Positions 15,349-15,525 of a stretch of 15,525 bases of DNA are shown piece by piece. The notes under the pieces were generated by a model. It did no database searches and was not told the DNA's origin. It worked only from the letters and a program-made list of their open reading frames with translations. Source of the DNA: Streptomyces sp. NRRL WC-3549 (GTDB lineage: Bacteria > Actinomycetota > Actinomycetes > Streptomycetales > Streptomycetaceae); the NCBI RefSeq assembly GCF_000721935.1, contig NZ_KL585391.1, positions 92,486 to 108,010 of the forward strand. Reading direction: 5' to 3'. Numbering within the stretch: the stretch's first letter is position 1; each line of letters starts with the position of its first letter. The position numbers and the translations under genes are program-made.

Positions 15349-15373
15349 TTGAACGGTTCGCAGTTCAATGAAC
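15349..15373. promoter_or_regulatory. Cluster of GTTCA/TGAAC half-sites, candidate operator
   Basis: TTGAAC (15349-15354) and GTTCAA (15363-15368) form an inverted repeat with an 8-bp centre. GTTCAATGAAC (15363-15373) is a second, overlapping dyad. The stretch is AT-richer than its surroundings. Confidence 0.4.
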
Positions 15374-15397
15374 AAGGGTGGAAGCACGGGCATTGAC

Positions 15398-15440
15398 GAA
15401 GCGGCGGCACCCCCGCACAGGATGCCGCCGCTTCCGGTTT
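15398..15440 (+). terminator. Intrinsic terminator-like hairpin followed by TTTT
   Basis: GAAGCGGCGGCA (15398-15409) pairs perfectly with TGCCGCCGCTTC (15423-15434), and CGG plus a T-run ending at 15440 follows. A T-run is unusual among the hairpins in this window and points to termination on the + strand, although no + gene is recognised before it. Confidence 0.6.
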
Positions 15441-15508
15441 TCCGGGTCCGCCGCCGGTTTCGGGCGAGGGTGAGGGACGGCCGGCCGGTGGACCCGGAAG
15501 AAGGGGCC

Positions 15509-15525
15509 GCTGAGCGGGGCTCAGC
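15509..15525. repeat. 7-bp dyad ending at the window edge
   Basis: GCTGAGC and GCTCAGC flank GGG and reach the last base. It may be part of a terminator for a gene beyond the window. Confidence 0.4.

Larger units (their letters stand above)
15052..15525. other. Region of about 470 bp with no convincing gene
   Basis: Short open frames exist on both strands, but none has a good ribosome site, a recognisable sequence or a persuasive length. The region holds a small hairpin (CTTTCG/CGAAAG, 15131-15146), a 14-bp dyad at 15260-15295, a cluster of GTTCA half-sites at 15349-15373, a terminator-like hairpin with a T-run at 15398-15440, and a 7-bp dyad running to the last base. It may be a divergent promoter region, a small-RNA locus, or both. 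Confidence 0.5.

Noticed and set aside
14917..15396. 159-codon plus-strand frame ending 1 bp before the T-run terminator
   Set aside because: Its stop position is suggestive, but it starts antisense inside the regulator gene, lacks a ribosome site and has no protein-like pattern. It remains the main alternative to a non-coding RNA.

Overview
The window is high-GC actinomycete chromosome, almost certainly Streptomyces. Start codons are often GTG, the open frames show extreme third-position GC, and the gene families (group 2 Hrd-type sigma factor, ArsR/DUF5937 regulator, DUF5990, class F sortase) are typical of that genus. No gene contains a TTA codon. I see no CRISPR array, phage genes, insertion sequence, tRNA or rRNA.

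Layout. Positions 1-1445 (+) hold the 3' part of an ABC exporter with fused membrane and ATPase domains. A block of minus-strand housekeeping genes follows: an HrdA-like sigma factor (1470-2550, frameshifted here), DNA primase DnaG (2735-4642), a ferredoxin-reductase-type FAD oxidoreductase (4724-5983) and a dGTPase-family HD hydrolase (6124-7467). A YdcF/SanA-type membrane protein (7611-8271, +) diverges from the dGTPase gene but is broken. Next come CutA (8484-8822, -) and an NADPH-dependent FMN reductase (8880-9461, -). Divergent from these is a two-gene unit on +, a class IV aminotransferase (9533-10327) and a DUF5990 protein (10330-10809), closed by a strong terminator. A second + unit encodes a small exported acidic protein with a cell-wall-sorting-like C-terminus (11145-11762) and a class F sortase (11785-12417). 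The right end holds a TSUP permease (12446-13234, -), a VOC/glyoxalase-fold protein (13395-13817, -) and an ArsR/DUF5937 regulator (13970-14983, -). The last 540 bases carry no convincing gene but several hairpins.

Sequence integrity matters here. A perfect 19-bp Tn5/Nextera mosaic end lies at 7526-7544 and is almost certainly library adapter. A perfect 16-bp tandem duplication at 2299-2330 puts the sigma factor out of frame. The YdcF/SanA gene appears to lack about 62 bp near 7836. All three lie within 5.6 kb, so they may be assembly faults rather than biology.

The most interesting biology is modest. The exported protein with a non-LPXTG tail sits beside its probable sortase, downstream of a sequence matching the Crp operator consensus. 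Four genes (dnaG, the dGTPase, the aminotransferase and the TSUP permease) have a TAnnnT box 6-7 nt before the start codon and no clear Shine-Dalgarno sequence, which suggests leaderless mRNAs. I found no clearly new defence, mobile or biosynthetic system.
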